64,000 nt of DNA from Klebsiella grimontii (lineage in GTDB: Bacteria; Pseudomonadota; Gammaproteobacteria; Enterobacterales; Enterobacteriaceae), in contig NZ_FZTC01000052.1 in assembly GCF_900200035.1 (NCBI RefSeq), positions 124,001-188,000 on the forward strand. The letters are read 5' to 3'. Positions 29,183 through 38,596 of this stretch are shown here, piece after piece. Position 1 is the stretch's first letter; every line of letters begins with the position of its first letter. The position numbers were made by a program, and so were the translations under genes. Below the pieces are notes generated by a model. That model ran no database searches. It was not told the DNA's origin and saw only the letters and a program-made list of their open reading frames with translations.

Positions 29183-30382
29183 ATGCGTAAACAAATTCTG
29201 ATCGTGGGCGCTGGCTTTGCCGGTATGTGGGCAGCGCTGAGCGCCGCACGTCTGGCGGATAAAAATCAGCAGGACATTGATATTACGGTGATTGCGCCAC
29301 AGCCTGAACTGCGTGTGCGCCCGCGTTTTTATGAAAGCGCCGTTCAAACGCTGGTTGCGCCACTGCAACCGCTGTTCGACGTCACCGGGGTGACTTTCCT
29401 GCGCGGCACGGTTGAGAAAATCCTTCCGGCCTCCAAAGAGGTAAGCTGGAAAGATGCCAACGGTGAAATGCGCCAGCATCGCTACGACCGCCTGGTGCTG
29501 GCCAGCGGCAGCCAGGTCAATCGCAGTACGGTCGCCGGAGCCGCAGAGTACGCATTCGACCTCGATCAACTGGAAAGCGCTACCGTACTGGAGCAGCATC
29601 TGCAAGATCTGGCCCGGCAGCCAGAGAGCACGGCACGTAATACCGTGGTGGTCTGCGGCGGCGGCTTCACCGGTATTGAGATGGCGCTGGAGCTACCGGG
29701 TCGTCTGCGGGCAATTCTCGGCGCCGCTGCTAAGACCAGAATTGTCGTAGTTGAGCGAGGCCCGCAGCCAGGCTCACGCTTCAGCGATGAGCTACGCGAG
29801 GTGATTATTCAGGCTTCAGAAGAGCTGGGCGTCGAGTGGCTGGTCAATGCCGAAGTGGAGAACGTTGATAGCTCTGGTGTGACGCTGAAAGAGGGTCGGA
29901 CGATTGCATCACAGACGGTCATATGGACCGTTGGCGTTCAGGCTAACGGCTTAACGGCACAGATCGACGCCCCGCGCGACCGTCAGGGTCGTCTGCACGT
30001 GAATGCTAATCTTCAGGTTGTGGAGCATGAAGAGATTTATGCCACCGGCGACGTGGCTTATGCCGCCACCGATGATAAGGGTAATCACGCGTTAATGACC
30101 TGCCAGCACGCGATTCTGCTGGGCAAGTTTGCCGGGAATAACGCGGCTGCAAGCCTGCTGAACGTTGAACCGTTGCCGTATCGTCAGGAGATGTACGTCA
30201 CCTGTCTGGATCTGGGCGAATGGGGCGCGGTTTACACCGAGGGCTGGGATCAGCAGGTGAAACTGACGCGCGCCGAAGCGAAAAAACTCAAGATGTCGAT
30301 CGTCAGCGAGCTGATTTATCCGCCACAAGCCGATAAAGCGGTGGCGTTCGAGACTGCCGACCCGCTTGCCCCGTTTGTATAA
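29183..30382 (+). CDS. Type II NADH dehydrogenase-like FAD oxidoreductase
   Basis: A 399-residue pyridine nucleotide-disulfide oxidoreductase family protein of the Ndh/YjlD type. The FAD-binding motif is VGAGFAGMWAAL at the N-terminus, the NAD-binding motif is VVVCGGGFTGIEMALEL (about residue 155), and the second FAD motif is IYATGDVAY (about 287). No CxxC disulfide is visible, which excludes thioredoxin-reductase-type chemistry and favours NADH:quinone oxidoreduction. The divergent Rrf2 gene is the likely regulator. E. coli has no gene here. Confidence 0.85.
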   Translation: MRKQILIVGAGFAGMWAALSAARLADKNQQDIDITVIAPQPELRVRPRFYESAVQTLVAPLQPLFDVTGVTFLRGTVEKILPASKEVSWKDANGEMRQHRYDRLVLASGSQVNRSTVAGAAEYAFDLDQLESATVLEQHLQDLARQPESTARNTVVVCGGGFTGIEMALELPGRLRAILGAAAKTRIVVVERGPQPGSRFSDELREVIIQASEELGVEWLVNAEVENVDSSGVTLKEGRTIASQTVIWTVGVQANGLTAQIDAPRDRQGRLHVNANLQVVEHEEIYATGDVAYAATDDKGNHALMTCQHAILLGKFAGNNAAASLLNVEPLPYRQEMYVTCLDLGEWGAVYTEGWDQQVKLTRAEAKKLKMSIVSELIYPPQADKAVAFETADPLAPFV

Positions 30383-30390
30383 ATAAACAT

Positions 30391-30418
30391 TCCCTGCCAG
30401 CACGGCAGGGGAATTTTT
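30391..30418 (+). terminator. Rho-independent terminator after the oxidoreductase gene
   Basis: CCCTGCC (30392-30398) and GGCAGGG (30404-30410) form a 7 bp stem around AGCAC, followed by GAATTTTT. Confidence 0.88.
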
Positions 30419-30816
30419 CACTGCATCATCACTTCACGCACGAACTCTTTCCTGAGCTGCGCGCTGTAGACCTTACCGTAAAACTGTACATCGGTGTCGG
30501 GGCGCTTCACGTCCGGGCTGACCTGCCTGTTCCTCGGCGTGGAGCCGGAGGCTTTACTCAGCGCCTGTTGCGTTTCGAGGAGGATCGGCCAGTTAAGGAA
30601 CAGCCGGGAGGTGATGGCCCCGGTTTTTTGCAGCCCGGCCAGATGCTCTTCCCAGGCGGACATCAGCATCAGCTCGCCGCCGTTCAGACGCGTCAGATTG
30701 TCGGCACCAGAGGCGGTGCGGGTGATTAACGAAGGACAGAGCTAGCGCAATACGCGCTCGAATGATTCCTGGAGTGCGGCAAACGTGCTGTACGGCCCGC
30801 GGCGGTGTATTAAAAC
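30418..30816 (-). pseudogene. Remnant of an unrecognised gene with an in-frame stop
   Basis: One minus-strand frame stays open from about 30816 to 30418 apart from a single TAG at about 30744. Upstream of the stop it reads YSTFAALQESFERVLR; downstream it continues in frame through LITRTASGADNLTRLNGGEL to an 83-codon open tail ending VREVMMQ. The 5' end disappears into a REP element. The balanced amino acid composition suggests real former coding sequence, but I do not recognise the family. Calling it a pseudogene is an inference from the stop codon and missing start. Confidence 0.5.
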
Positions 30817-30818
30817 TT

Positions 30819-30916
30819 CCCCGGAGGCGGAGCTACGCACCTGTCCGGGCTACAAAACCGCCAGACCGCACGAACCCGTAGCCCGGGCAAGGCGCGCCGA
30901 GCGCCGCCCCCGGGGA
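30819..30916. repeat. BIME: two inverted REP units upstream of the rsmJ 3' end
   Basis: Two REP-like arms face each other. CCCCGGAGGCGG ... CCGGGCTAC spans 30819-30852 and GTAGCCCGGGC ... GCCCCCGGGG spans 30878-30916. The same sequence family occurs at 38178-38332 and 46845-46940. Confidence 0.85.
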
Positions 30917-30932
30917 AAGCGCGCACGCTATT

Positions 30933-31712
30933 TCAGTCAGAAACATGCCCGGATTGCGGCTCAATCACCGTTCCGGCGTAGATATCAAACCGGTGGCCTT
31001 TGGTCACCACCGCGTTGGGCGTCGCCACGTCCGCCAGCGGCGGCGCATAGTCCGGGCGCTTGACCACCACGCGTTTGGTTGCCAGCTGACGCGCAGGTTC
31101 CAGCAGACCGTCGGCGTCTAAATCCGGTCCCACCAGCGACTGAAAGACCCGCATCTCTTTTTTCACCAGCGCGCTTTTCTGCTTATGCGGAAACATCGGG
31201 TCGAGATAGACCACCTGCGGGCGCGGGGTAATATCGGTCAGCGCCGTCAGGCTGGAAGCGTGGATCAGCTGCAACCGCTCCTGCAACCACGGGCCGATTT
31301 CCGCATCGGCGTAGCCGCGCGCCAGGCCATCGTCAAGCAGCGCGGCAACCACCGGGTTACGCTCCAGCATCCGCACGCGACAGCCCACGGAAGCAAGAAC
31401 AAAGGCATCCCTTCCCAGGCCGGCGGTCGCATCGACCACATCCGGCAGGTAGTCGCCTTTAATACCCACCGCTTTCGCCACCGCCTCGCCGCGACCGCCG
31501 CCGAACCTGCGACGGTGGGCCATCGCCCCGCCGACAAAATCGACGAAGATGCCGCCAAGCTTCGGCTCATCGCGCTTGCGAAGCTCCAGATGCTCGGGCG
31601 TCATCACCAGCGCCATCAGGTTGTCTTCGTCCTGCTCCAGCCCCCAGCGGGCGGCCAGAACGGATAAGGCGCCGTCTCCGGCGCCCGTTTCATCAATTAA
31701 ACAAATTTTCAC
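30933..31712 (-). CDS. rsmJ: RsmJ, 16S rRNA m2G1516 methyltransferase
   Basis: A 259-residue SAM-dependent methyltransferase that methylates G1516 of 16S rRNA. The SAM motif is [20 protein letters not shown] (about residues 85-104), and [17 protein letters not shown] carries the DPxF-type catalytic motif. The start is a GTG at 31712 ([10 protein letters not shown]), matching the E. coli N-terminus and lying 8 bp after the prlC stop. A longer in-frame reading would extend into prlC and is rejected. The C-terminus is slightly extended before the REP element. Confidence 0.95.
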   Translation of the reverse strand: MKICLIDETGAGDGALSVLAARWGLEQDEDNLMALVMTPEHLELRKRDEPKLGGIFVDFVGGAMAHRRRFGGGRGEAVAKAVGIKGDYLPDVVDATAGLGRDAFVLASVGCRVRMLERNPVVAALLDDGLARGYADAEIGPWLQERLQLIHASSLTALTDITPRPQVVYLDPMFPHKQKSALVKKEMRVFQSLVGPDLDADGLLEPARQLATKRVVVKRPDYAPPLADVATPNAVVTKGHRFDIYAGTVIEPQSGHVSD

Positions 31713-31719
31713 AACAGGA

Positions 31720-33762
31720 TTAACTCTTGATACCGTAATGCTCAAGCATCGCATCCAGCTGCGGCTCACGTCCGCGGAAGCGTTTGAACAGCACCATTGG
31801 CTCTTCCGACCCGCCGCGGCTAAGGATGTTGTCGAGGAACGACTGGCCGGTTTCGCGATTGAAGATCCCCTCCTCTTCGAAGCGTGAGAAGGCATCCGCC
31901 GCCAGCACGTCGGCCCACAGATAGCTGTAGTAGCCCGCCGCATAACCTCCGGCGAAGATATGGCTGAAGGCGTGCGGGAAACGGCCCCACGACGGCCCGG
32001 GAATCAACGCGACCTGCTGCTTAATTTCCGCCAGCGTTTCGAGGATTTTCGCGCCCTGCTGCGGGCTGAACTCCGCATGCAGGCGGAAGTCGAACAGACC
32101 AAACTCCAGCTGGCGCAGAATAAACATCGCCGCCTGGTAGTTTTTCGCTGCCAGCATCTTCTCCAACAGCTCCTGCGGCAGCGGCTCGCCGGTTTCATAG
32201 TGGCCGGAGATAAACGCCAGCGCTTCCGGCTCCCAGCACCAGTTTTCCATAAACTGGCTCGGCAGCTCGACCGCATCCCACGGTACCCCACTGATACCGG
32301 ATACGCCGGCGGTATCGATACGGGTCAGCATATGGTGCAGACCGTGGCCAAATTCGTGGAACAGGGTGATCACTTCATCGTGGGTGAACAGCGCCGGCTT
32401 ACCGCTGACGGGACGGTTAAAGTTGCAGGTCAGATAAGCGACCGGCTTTTGCAGCGTACCGTCAAGCTTGCGCATCTGGCCGACGCAGTCATCCATCCAT
32501 GCCCCGCCGCGTTTATGTTCGCGGGCGTAGAGGTCGAGGTAGAAGCTGCCGCGCAGCTCATTTTTATCATCATAAAGTTCGAAGAAGCGCACTTCCGGAT
32601 GCCAGACATCAACATCGGTACGCTCTTTCGCGGTAATGCCGTAAATACGCTTAACCACTTCGAACAGGCCGTTAACGGCTTTGTTTTCAGGGAAGTACGG
32701 GCGCAGCTGTTCATCGCTGATGCTGTAAAGATGCTGCTTCTGTTTTTCGCTGTAGTAAGCGATATCCCACGGCTGCAGCTCATCAACGCCGCATTCGGCT
32801 TTGGCGAAGGCGCGCAGCTGGGCCAGCTCTTTCTCACCCTGCGGACGGGCGCGTTTGGCCAGGTCGGTCAGGAAGTCGAGCACCTGCTGCGGATTTTCCG
32901 CCATTTTGGTCGCCAGCGACTTATCGGCATAGCTGTCAAAGCCCAGCAGCTGCGCCAGTTCGTGGCGCAGGGCGAGGATTTCCGCCATCACCGGGCCGTT
33001 ATCCCATTTTCCAGCGTTTGGCCCCTGGTCGGAGGCACGGGTGGAATACGCGCGATACAACTCTTCACGCAGCGCCTGATTGTCGCAGTAGGTCATCACC
33101 GGCAGATAGCTCGGAATATCGAGGGTCAGCAGATACCCCTGCAGCTCTTTAGCTTCAGCCTGGGCTTTCGCGGCGGCCAGCGCGCTTTCCGGCATCCCGG
33201 AGAGCTCGGATTCATCGGCGATCAGCTTGGTCCAGCCCATGGTCGCGTCGAGCACGTTGTTGCTGTACTGATTGCCCAGCTCGGACAGGCGGGCGGCGAT
33301 TTCGCCGTAGCGTTTCTGCTGCTCTTTCGCCAGGCCAATACCGGAGAGTTCAAAATCACGCAGCGCGTTATCGACCGCTTTTTTCTGCGCGGTATTCAGG
33401 GTGGCGTAATGATCGCCGTCGCGCAGGTCGCGGTACGCTTTGTACAGACCTTCATGTTGCCCAACCCAGGTGCTGTACTCGGAGAGCAGCGGCAGGGTTT
33501 GTTCGTAGGCTTCGCGCAGCTCCGGGCTGTTTTTAACCGAGTTCAGGTGGCTGACCGGAGAAAAAAGACGCCCCAGCACATCGTCCACTTCCGCCAGCGG
33601 CTGGCAAAGATTTTCCCAGGTATACGGCGCCCCTTGCGCCACCGCGCGCTCTACCGCCGCCCGGCAGTCATCCAGCGCTTTAGTGACCGCGGGGACCACG
33701 TGCTCGGGTTTGATTGCAGAAAATGGCGGTAATGAAAAAGGCGTCAGTAATGGATTGGTCAT
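31720..33762 (-). CDS. prlC: PrlC / oligopeptidase A
   Basis: A 680-residue cytoplasmic M3 zinc metallopeptidase (same length as E. coli OpdA) that degrades signal peptides and other short peptides. The zinc motif HEFGHGLHH lies near residue 470. I chose the ATG at 33762 ([14 protein letters not shown]), the family N-terminus; an in-frame extension of 49 codons upstream overlaps the promoter and is rejected. rsmJ follows 8 bp downstream as a probable cotranscribed gene. Confidence 0.97.
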   Translation of the reverse strand: MTNPLLTPFSLPPFSAIKPEHVVPAVTKALDDCRAAVERAVAQGAPYTWENLCQPLAEVDDVLGRLFSPVSHLNSVKNSPELREAYEQTLPLLSEYSTWVGQHEGLYKAYRDLRDGDHYATLNTAQKKAVDNALRDFELSGIGLAKEQQKRYGEIAARLSELGNQYSNNVLDATMGWTKLIADESELSGMPESALAAAKAQAEAKELQGYLLTLDIPSYLPVMTYCDNQALREELYRAYSTRASDQGPNAGKWDNGPVMAEILALRHELAQLLGFDSYADKSLATKMAENPQQVLDFLTDLAKRARPQGEKELAQLRAFAKAECGVDELQPWDIAYYSEKQKQHLYSISDEQLRPYFPENKAVNGLFEVVKRIYGITAKERTDVDVWHPEVRFFELYDDKNELRGSFYLDLYAREHKRGGAWMDDCVGQMRKLDGTLQKPVAYLTCNFNRPVSGKPALFTHDEVITLFHEFGHGLHHMLTRIDTAGVSGISGVPWDAVELPSQFMENWCWEPEALAFISGHYETGEPLPQELLEKMLAAKNYQAAMFILRQLEFGLFDFRLHAEFSPQQGAKILETLAEIKQQVALIPGPSWGRFPHAFSHIFAGGYAAGYYSYLWADVLAADAFSRFEEEGIFNRETGQSFLDNILSRGGSEEPMVLFKRFRGREPQLDAMLEHYGIKS

Positions 33763-33826
33763 ATGCGCAGTCCTGTTGAATAGGGTGAATGAAGCGCGCG
33801 TCCCGCGCTGTAGCATGAGATCTAGA

Positions 33827-33852
33827 ATGGGGGATAGTTGGGTGAATTTCAA
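33827..33852 (-). promoter_or_regulatory. Sigma-32 heat-shock promoter of prlC
   Basis: On the minus strand TTGAAA (33852-33847) is followed by 14 bp and CCCCAT (33832-33827). This fits the heat-shock consensus CTTGAAA-N13/17-CCCCATNT, with A for C at the first base. It lies 65 bp upstream of the prlC ATG. E. coli prlC is a known heat-shock gene. Confidence 0.82.
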
Positions 33853-33916
33853 TGTCAGGCGCCGCGCGCAGGCGGGTATTACTGCGATAAGTCTGGCCGT
33901 GGTGGCCATCGCGCAT

Positions 33917-33949
33917 AAAAAAGCCGGGTTCGCATCGCGGCGACCCGGC
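33917..33949 (-). terminator. Rho-independent terminator after gntT
   Basis: Read on the minus strand, GCCGGGT and ACCCGGC form a 7 bp stem (33949-33943 with 33929-33923), followed by six T residues (33922-33917). It lies 23 bp after the gntT stop. Confidence 0.88.
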
Positions 33950-33971
33950 CCGTTTTAGGCTGACAAGCAGC

Positions 33972-35288
33972 TTATACCACCATCCCCAGTAGCAGACAGC
34001 CTACCAGGCCGCACACGGAGATAATGGTTTCCAGTACCGACCACGACTTAATGGTCTCGCCGATGGTCAGGTTGAAGTATTCCTTAAACAGCCAGAAGCC
34101 CGGATCGTTAACGTGGGAGAAGATAACGCTGCCGGAGCCCACGGCGATAACCATCAGTTCCGGGCTCACGCCGGTGGTGGCGATCAGCGGCGCGGCGATA
34201 CCGCCCGCGGTGATAGCCGCAACGGTGGCGGAACCCAGGGCGATACGCAGTACCGCGGCAATCGACCACGCCATAAACAGCGGGGACATATTGGATTCAT
34301 GCATGATAGAAGCAATGTATTTATCCATGCCGCTATCGACCAGCACCTGCTTGAAGGCGCCGCCGCCGCCGATGATCAGCAGCATCATGGCGATGATTTT
34401 AATCGAGGAGGTCAGCGTATCGTTAATCTGCTCCATTGAACGACCACGGTTGAGACCGAAGGTGAACATCGCGATCAGTACCGCGATCAGCGTCGCCATC
34501 ACCGGGTCGCCGAAGAATTCAGCAATCGGCAGGAAGGCATGGCCTTTCGGCAGAACCATCTCGGCCACGGCGCGCATCGCCATCAGGATAACCGGGACCA
34601 GCGAGGTCCAGACGCTGACGCCAAAGCCCGGCATCTCTTCTTCAGTGAAGGTTTTCGGGTTATGCAGCCCTTCCGGAATCGGCTTATCGATACCTTTCAG
34701 GAAGCGCGCATAAACCGGGCCCGCGAGGATAACCGTCGGGATCGCCAGAATCGTACCGAACAGCAGGGTCTTGCCCATGTCGGCATGGAAAATAGTGGCA
34801 ATCGCCGTCGGGCCCGGGTGCGGAGGCAGGAAGCCGTGGGTCACGGAGAGCGCGGCCGCCATCGGGACGCCGATATAGAGCAGCGGGATACCGGCGGATG
34901 CCGCGATGGTAAAGACCAGCGGCAGCATCAGCACGAAGCCCACTTCATAGAACAGGGCGAAGCCGACGGTAAAGCCGGTGAGCACAACCGCCCACTGAAT
35001 ATGTTGTTTACCAAATTTGGCAATCAGCGTGGTGGCGATACGCTGCGCACCGCCGCAGTCCGCCAGCATTTTACCGAGCATCGCGCCGAAGCCCATGATC
35101 AGCGCGAGGCTGCCGAGGGTTCCCCCAACGCCGTTTTTAATGGATACGATCACTTTATCCAGAGGCATGCCCTGCATGAGCCCGACGGCAAGTGCCACCA
35201 GAACCAGAGCGATAAACCCGTTCAGCTTGAAACGGATCATCAGCAACAATAACAGGGCAACCCCGATAGCAACGATGACTAATGGCAT
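33972..35288 (-). CDS. gntT: GntT, high-affinity gluconate permease
   Basis: A 438-residue membrane protein of the GntP family with about 12-14 helices. The sequence begins with PLVIVAIGVALLLLLMIRF and includes the conserved FLPPHPGPTAIATIF loop near residue 155. It imports D-gluconate with protons. The upstream GntR operators and the adjacent nfuA-gntX order support GntT over GntU, GntP or IdnT. Confidence 0.95.
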   Translation of the reverse strand: MPLVIVAIGVALLLLLMIRFKLNGFIALVLVALAVGLMQGMPLDKVIVSIKNGVGGTLGSLALIMGFGAMLGKMLADCGGAQRIATTLIAKFGKQHIQWAVVLTGFTVGFALFYEVGFVLMLPLVFTIAASAGIPLLYIGVPMAAALSVTHGFLPPHPGPTAIATIFHADMGKTLLFGTILAIPTVILAGPVYARFLKGIDKPIPEGLHNPKTFTEEEMPGFGVSVWTSLVPVILMAMRAVAEMVLPKGHAFLPIAEFFGDPVMATLIAVLIAMFTFGLNRGRSMEQINDTLTSSIKIIAMMLLIIGGGGAFKQVLVDSGMDKYIASIMHESNMSPLFMAWSIAAVLRIALGSATVAAITAGGIAAPLIATTGVSPELMVIAVGSGSVIFSHVNDPGFWLFKEYFNLTIGETIKSWSVLETIISVCGLVGCLLLGMVV

Positions 35289-35450
35289 GATTTACCTGGC
35301 CTTAATTTGTTATGGGTAACGTCATAGTTTCAACATTGACTTCATCCGTTCCGAGCGGAACAAAAAATGTCTGACGCCGTAGAAGCTGGCTTTATCCTTA
35401 CCCAGAGAAAGGATAGCTGGCTATTTTTTTATCTGTGGCGCCTGAAGTGA

Positions 35451-35466
35451 ATGATACGGGTAACAT
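35451..35466 (-). promoter_or_regulatory. GntR operator, promoter-proximal
   Basis: On the minus strand the site reads ATGTTACCCGTATCAT, close to the established GntR palindrome ATGTTACC-GGTAACAT. It lies 163 bp upstream of gntT. GntR repression relieved by gluconate is known for gntT in E. coli. Confidence 0.85.
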
Positions 35467-35560
35467 ATGAAGTTTGAGAATCACCTGGGCGGTGAAAATT
35501 TCAAATATGAGACTTAAGTCATACTCTTTCCCGGGTTTTTGCCGGGTCGCTTAGCGGGGA

Positions 35561-35577
35561 ATGTTGCTCGGTAACAT
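35561..35577 (-). promoter_or_regulatory. Second GntR-like operator
   Basis: ATGTTGCTCGGTAACAT has perfect outer arms (ATGTT/AACAT) and one extra base at the centre compared with the first site. It lies 110 bp further from gntT, close to the nfuA 3' end. A two-operator arrangement is known for E. coli gntT; the weaker centre makes this one less certain. The rest of 35289-35619 is the gntT leader, with nothing else recognised. Confidence 0.55.
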
Positions 35578-35619
35578 AGGGGGAGCCGCCCGGCCGCGCA
35601 AAGGCAGCCGGGCGGATAA

Positions 35620-36195
35620 TTAGTAGTAGGAGTGCTCGCCGCGCTGGTGTTCAGTCAGATCGCGTACGCCTTTCAGTTCCGGGAACTCGTTCAGCATCTG
35701 CTTCTCGATCCCTTCTTTCAGCGTCACGTCGACCATCGAACAGCCGTTGCAGCCGCCGCCGAACTGCAGGATCGCCAGGCCATCTTCGGTGATTTCCATC
35801 AACGTGACGCGCCCGCCGTGCCCGGCCAGCTGCGGGTTAATCTGCGACTGCAGCAGGTACTCGACGCGCTCCATCAGCGGGGCATCGTCGGACACTTTGC
35901 GCATCTTGGCGTTTGGCGCTTTCAGCGTCAGCTGGGAGCCCAGTTGGTCGGTAACAAAATCGATTTCAGCGTCTTCCAGATACGGCGCGCTAAGTTCATC
36001 GACATACGCGGTGAGCTGTTCAAACTTCAGCGCAGTATCGGAATCTTCCACCGCATCCGGTGGGCAGTAGGACACGCCGCACTCGGCGTTAGGGGTGCCG
36101 GGATTGATCACAAATACGCGAATTTGTGTCCCTTCTTCCTGATTTGCCAGCAGTTTGGCAAAGTGCGCTTGTGCAGCATCGGAAATACGGATCAT
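35620..36195 (-). CDS. nfuA: NfuA, Fe-S cluster carrier protein
   Basis: A 191-residue cytoplasmic protein that carries and delivers 4Fe-4S clusters, especially under oxidative stress or iron shortage. Residues 1-100 are a degenerate A-type domain ([16 protein letters not shown]). The C-terminal Nfu domain carries the cluster-binding CxxC in GGGCNGCSM (about residue 149). Length and order beside gntX are as in E. coli. Confidence 0.97.
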   Translation of the reverse strand: MIRISDAAQAHFAKLLANQEEGTQIRVFVINPGTPNAECGVSYCPPDAVEDSDTALKFEQLTAYVDELSAPYLEDAEIDFVTDQLGSQLTLKAPNAKMRKVSDDAPLMERVEYLLQSQINPQLAGHGGRVTLMEITEDGLAILQFGGGCNGCSMVDVTLKEGIEKQMLNEFPELKGVRDLTEHQRGEHSYY

Positions 36196-36253
36196 AGCGT
36201 TGGCCTAATAGTTGACTATTTTACTGGGTTATAATACGCCCATCAGCAGGGGT

Positions 36254-36928
36254 CTACAAGGTACGGCATATACACCATACCTGAACCGTCGCGGCGCCGT
36301 TTCGCAAAAGCAGGCGGGATATCTCGGCGACGGTGCTTCCGGTGGTGACGACATCATCCACAATGGCGATATGGTGGCCCTGTAGCGACAATTCAAGCTG
36401 AAAGGCGTTTTTCAGGTTCTGTTTACGCAATCTGGCGCTGAGCTGATGCTGGGTGGCGGTACGGCGCCGACGGGTCAGCGCATCGCTACGCCAGGCGCAG
36501 CCCAGCCAGCGGGATAGCGGCCGACACAGCAGATCGCTCTGATTAAACCCCCGCTTCCACTGGCGCCGCTGCCAGAGCGGTACGCTAATGATCCGGTCCG
36601 GTCGGGGAAGATCCCGACGCTGGCGTATACGCAGCAGCAGCAGACGCGCCAGCGCCGGGGCCAGCTCGGGCCGCTGAGTAAATTTCAACTGGTGAATCAG
36701 GCCGCTCAGCGGCGGACGATAGTCATTGACCGCCACCAGCCGCTGCCACGGCGGCGGTTTTTGCAGGCAGCGCCCGCAGGGCAGCGCGTCTGACCGAGCC
36801 GGCAGGCCGCACTGCGGGCAAAGCGGTTCAGAATCCAGCAGCGCAGACGCGCAACGCGAGCAGATCCCCCAGCGGGCAATGGCCAGCGGCATTTGGCATA
36901 GCCAGCATAAGCTGTGTGCTGTTAGCAT
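36254..36928 (-). CDS. gntX: GntX / ComF-family phosphoribosyltransferase-like protein
   Basis: A 224-residue protein with an N-terminal zinc-finger-like cysteine cluster (CWLC, CSRC, CPQCG, CGRC) and a C-terminal phosphoribosyltransferase fold with the PRPP motif IAIVDDVVTTGSTV. Family members include ComF of competence systems; in E. coli it was linked to gluconate uptake and to use of DNA as a nutrient. I chose the ATG at 36928 because GAGGGGAAAT lies directly upstream. It is divergent from bioH with 37 bp between starts. Confidence 0.9.
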   Translation of the reverse strand: MLTAHSLCWLCQMPLAIARWGICSRCASALLDSEPLCPQCGLPARSDALPCGRCLQKPPPWQRLVAVNDYRPPLSGLIHQLKFTQRPELAPALARLLLLRIRQRRDLPRPDRIISVPLWQRRQWKRGFNQSDLLCRPLSRWLGCAWRSDALTRRRRTATQHQLSARLRKQNLKNAFQLELSLQGHHIAIVDDVVTTGSTVAEISRLLLRNGAATVQVWCICRTL

Positions 36929-36965
36929 ATTTCCCCTCATTGTGGTGGAAAGAGAACAGTAACTG

Positions 36966-37748
36966 ATGAAAGAGTTGGCGTGGCAGACTACGGGCGAAGG
37001 AAATTGTCATCTTGTGCTGCTGCACGGATGGGGGCTGAATGCCGGGGTGTGGGATTGCATTACGCCGCAGCTGTCCTCGCATTTTACGCTGCACCTCGTC
37101 GACCTTCCGGGCTATGGCCGCAGCGGCGGCTTTGGCGCAATGTCGCTGGAGGAGATGACGCAACGGGTGCTGGAGCAAGCGCCGGACCGCGCGATCTGGC
37201 TTGGCTGGAGCCTCGGCGGGCTGGTAGCCAGCCAGGCGGCAATAACGCATCCCGAGCGCGTGCAGGCGCTGGTCACCGTCGCCTCTTCCCCCTGCTTTAG
37301 CGCTCACGACAGCTGGCCCGGCATCAAGCCCGAGGTGCTAAGCGGATTTCAACAGCAGCTGAGCGAAGATTTTCAGCGCACCGTCGAGCGCTTTCTGGCG
37401 CTGCAAACCATGGGTACCGAAAGCGCGCGCCAGGACGCGAGAGCGCTGAAGAGCACGGTGCTGTCGCTACCGATGCCGTCGCCGGAGGTTTTAAACGGCG
37501 GGCTGGAGATCCTTAAGACCGCCGATTTACGTCAGGCGTTGACCACCCTCGACGTGCCGTTTTTGCGCCTGTACGGTCGCCTGGATGGCCTGGTGCCGCG
37601 TAAAATCATCCCGATTCTCGATGCGCTGTGGCCAAAAAGCACGTCGATGATTTTCGATAAGGCCGCCCACGCGCCGTTCATTTCACATCCGCAGGCGTTT
37701 TGCGCTCCTCTGATTGAGCTGAAGCGTGAGTTCGATAAATTTTTATAG
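36966..37748 (+). CDS. bioH: BioH, pimeloyl-ACP methyl ester carboxylesterase
   Basis: A 260-residue alpha/beta hydrolase that releases pimeloyl-ACP from its methyl ester, ending the disguised fatty acid phase of biotin synthesis. The oxyanion motif LLHGWGLN and nucleophile GWSLGG (Ser near residue 82) are clear. The catalytic Asp is in YGRLDGLVP and the His in [11 protein letters not shown]. It is separate from the other bio genes, as in E. coli. Confidence 0.96.
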   Translation: MKELAWQTTGEGNCHLVLLHGWGLNAGVWDCITPQLSSHFTLHLVDLPGYGRSGGFGAMSLEEMTQRVLEQAPDRAIWLGWSLGGLVASQAAITHPERVQALVTVASSPCFSAHDSWPGIKPEVLSGFQQQLSEDFQRTVERFLALQTMGTESARQDARALKSTVLSLPMPSPEVLNGGLEILKTADLRQALTTLDVPFLRLYGRLDGLVPRKIIPILDALWPKSTSMIFDKAAHAPFISHPQAFCAPLIELKREFDKFL

Positions 37749-37859
37749 CGGGACGTGGTAAAAACGCAGGGTGCAGCAATACTTAGGTTGTTGCGGGGGT
37801 TGACTATTTCACGCCGGACCCGTGACCTAAAAAAAACAACCTAATGGAGAGTAGAGGCT

Positions 37860-38129
37860 ATGAAATTTGTTACAGGAATTGTTGCATCTCTGGTGATTGG
37901 CTCCCTGTCCTTCGGCGCGTTCGCCGCCAAGGAAATTCAAAAAGACGAAGTGGCTAAGATGAACCTGACCAAAATCGGTTCGATTACCACCTCAAGAACG
38001 ACCTCTCCGATGGATGCAAAGCGCGATCTGTCGAAAAAAGCGGATGAGCTGGGCGGCACCTATTTCGTGGTGATTGCAGGCGAGAAGAACGAGAAAACGG
38101 TTCACGCTAACGCGGACGTCTACAAGTAA
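37860..38129 (+). CDS. DUF1471 (YhcN/BhsA-like) small periplasmic protein
   Basis: An 89-residue exported protein. A signal peptide (MKFVTGIVASLVIGSLSFGAFA) is followed by the short DUF1471 domain (KIGSITTSRTTSPMDAKRDL ... ADELGGTYFVVIAG). Relatives YhcN, BhsA and McbA respond to acid, peroxide or biofilm stress. The specific member cannot be named. It is not part of the E. coli bioH-feo interval as far as I know. Confidence 0.85.
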   Translation: MKFVTGIVASLVIGSLSFGAFAAKEIQKDEVAKMNLTKIGSITTSRTTSPMDAKRDLSKKADELGGTYFVVIAGEKNEKTVHANADVYK

Positions 38130-38136
38130 GCCAGAA

Positions 38137-38156
38137 AGCGGGTCCCGGGACCCGCT
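38137..38156. terminator. Perfect 20 bp palindrome after the DUF1471 gene
   Basis: The sequence AGCGGGTCCC|GGGACCCGCT is a perfect inverted repeat 8 bp after the stop codon. It has no T-run and no unpaired loop bases, so it may act as a transcript-stabilising end rather than an intrinsic terminator. Confidence 0.55.
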
Positions 38157-38177
38157 TGCGGTATATGCCGCAGCAAG

Positions 38178-38332
38178 TTCCCGGAGGCGGCGCGTTGCGC
38201 CTGTCCGGGCTACCCACCCCAAACCGTACCAATCTGTGGTCGAATCTCCGGGGTCGCGGCGTAAACGCCTTACCCTGGCTACCAGACTGTCTCTCGTAGC
38301 CCGGATAAGGCGTTAGCCGCAATCCGGGGAAA
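38178..38332. repeat. BIME of about three REP units between the DUF1471 gene and feoC
   Basis: REP-like units at about 38178-38213, 38246-38280 and 38296-38332 share TCCGGGCTAC / GTAGCCCGGAT type arms and alternate in orientation. They fill the gap between the convergent DUF1471 gene and feoC. Confidence 0.85.
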
Positions 38333-38350
38333 CCAGCCTTTACATACCCA

Positions 38351-38587
38351 TCAGCGCAGCGACCACCACTCCCGCAGGCAGGCTTTGCCTTCCGGGCAGC
38401 TTTTACAGCTGCCGGAGAGGCAGCCATCGGCATCTTCGGTTACTTTGACCGCTTTACCCATCGCTTCCAGACGACCCAGCATCGCGTCGATCAACGGCTG
38501 CGGCGCTTGCAGGCGGGCGCTGAGCTGCTTTGCGTCCATCCTCCCCTGCAGGGCCAGCATATCGCGCACATCAATTAACGACGCCAT
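38351..38587 (-). CDS. feoC: FeoC, ferrous iron transport accessory protein
   Basis: A 78-residue winged-helix protein. In Klebsiella and Salmonella it is reported to protect FeoB from FtsH proteolysis and to bind an oxygen-sensitive Fe-S cluster. Four cysteines (56, 61, 64, 70) lie in the loop [15 protein letters not shown]. It lies 9 bp after feoB, as the last gene of feoABC. Confidence 0.95.
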   Translation of the reverse strand: MASLIDVRDMLALQGRMDAKQLSARLQAPQPLIDAMLGRLEAMGKAVKVTEDADGCLSGSCKSCPEGKACLREWWSLR

Positions 38588-38596
38588 TATCGCTCC

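Noticed and set aside
31960-33732. A 590-codon plus-strand open frame opposite prlC
   Set aside because: It is fully antisense to the well-conserved prlC gene, rich in His, Arg and Gln as expected for a reverse-frame shadow in GC-rich DNA, and has no recognisable domain.
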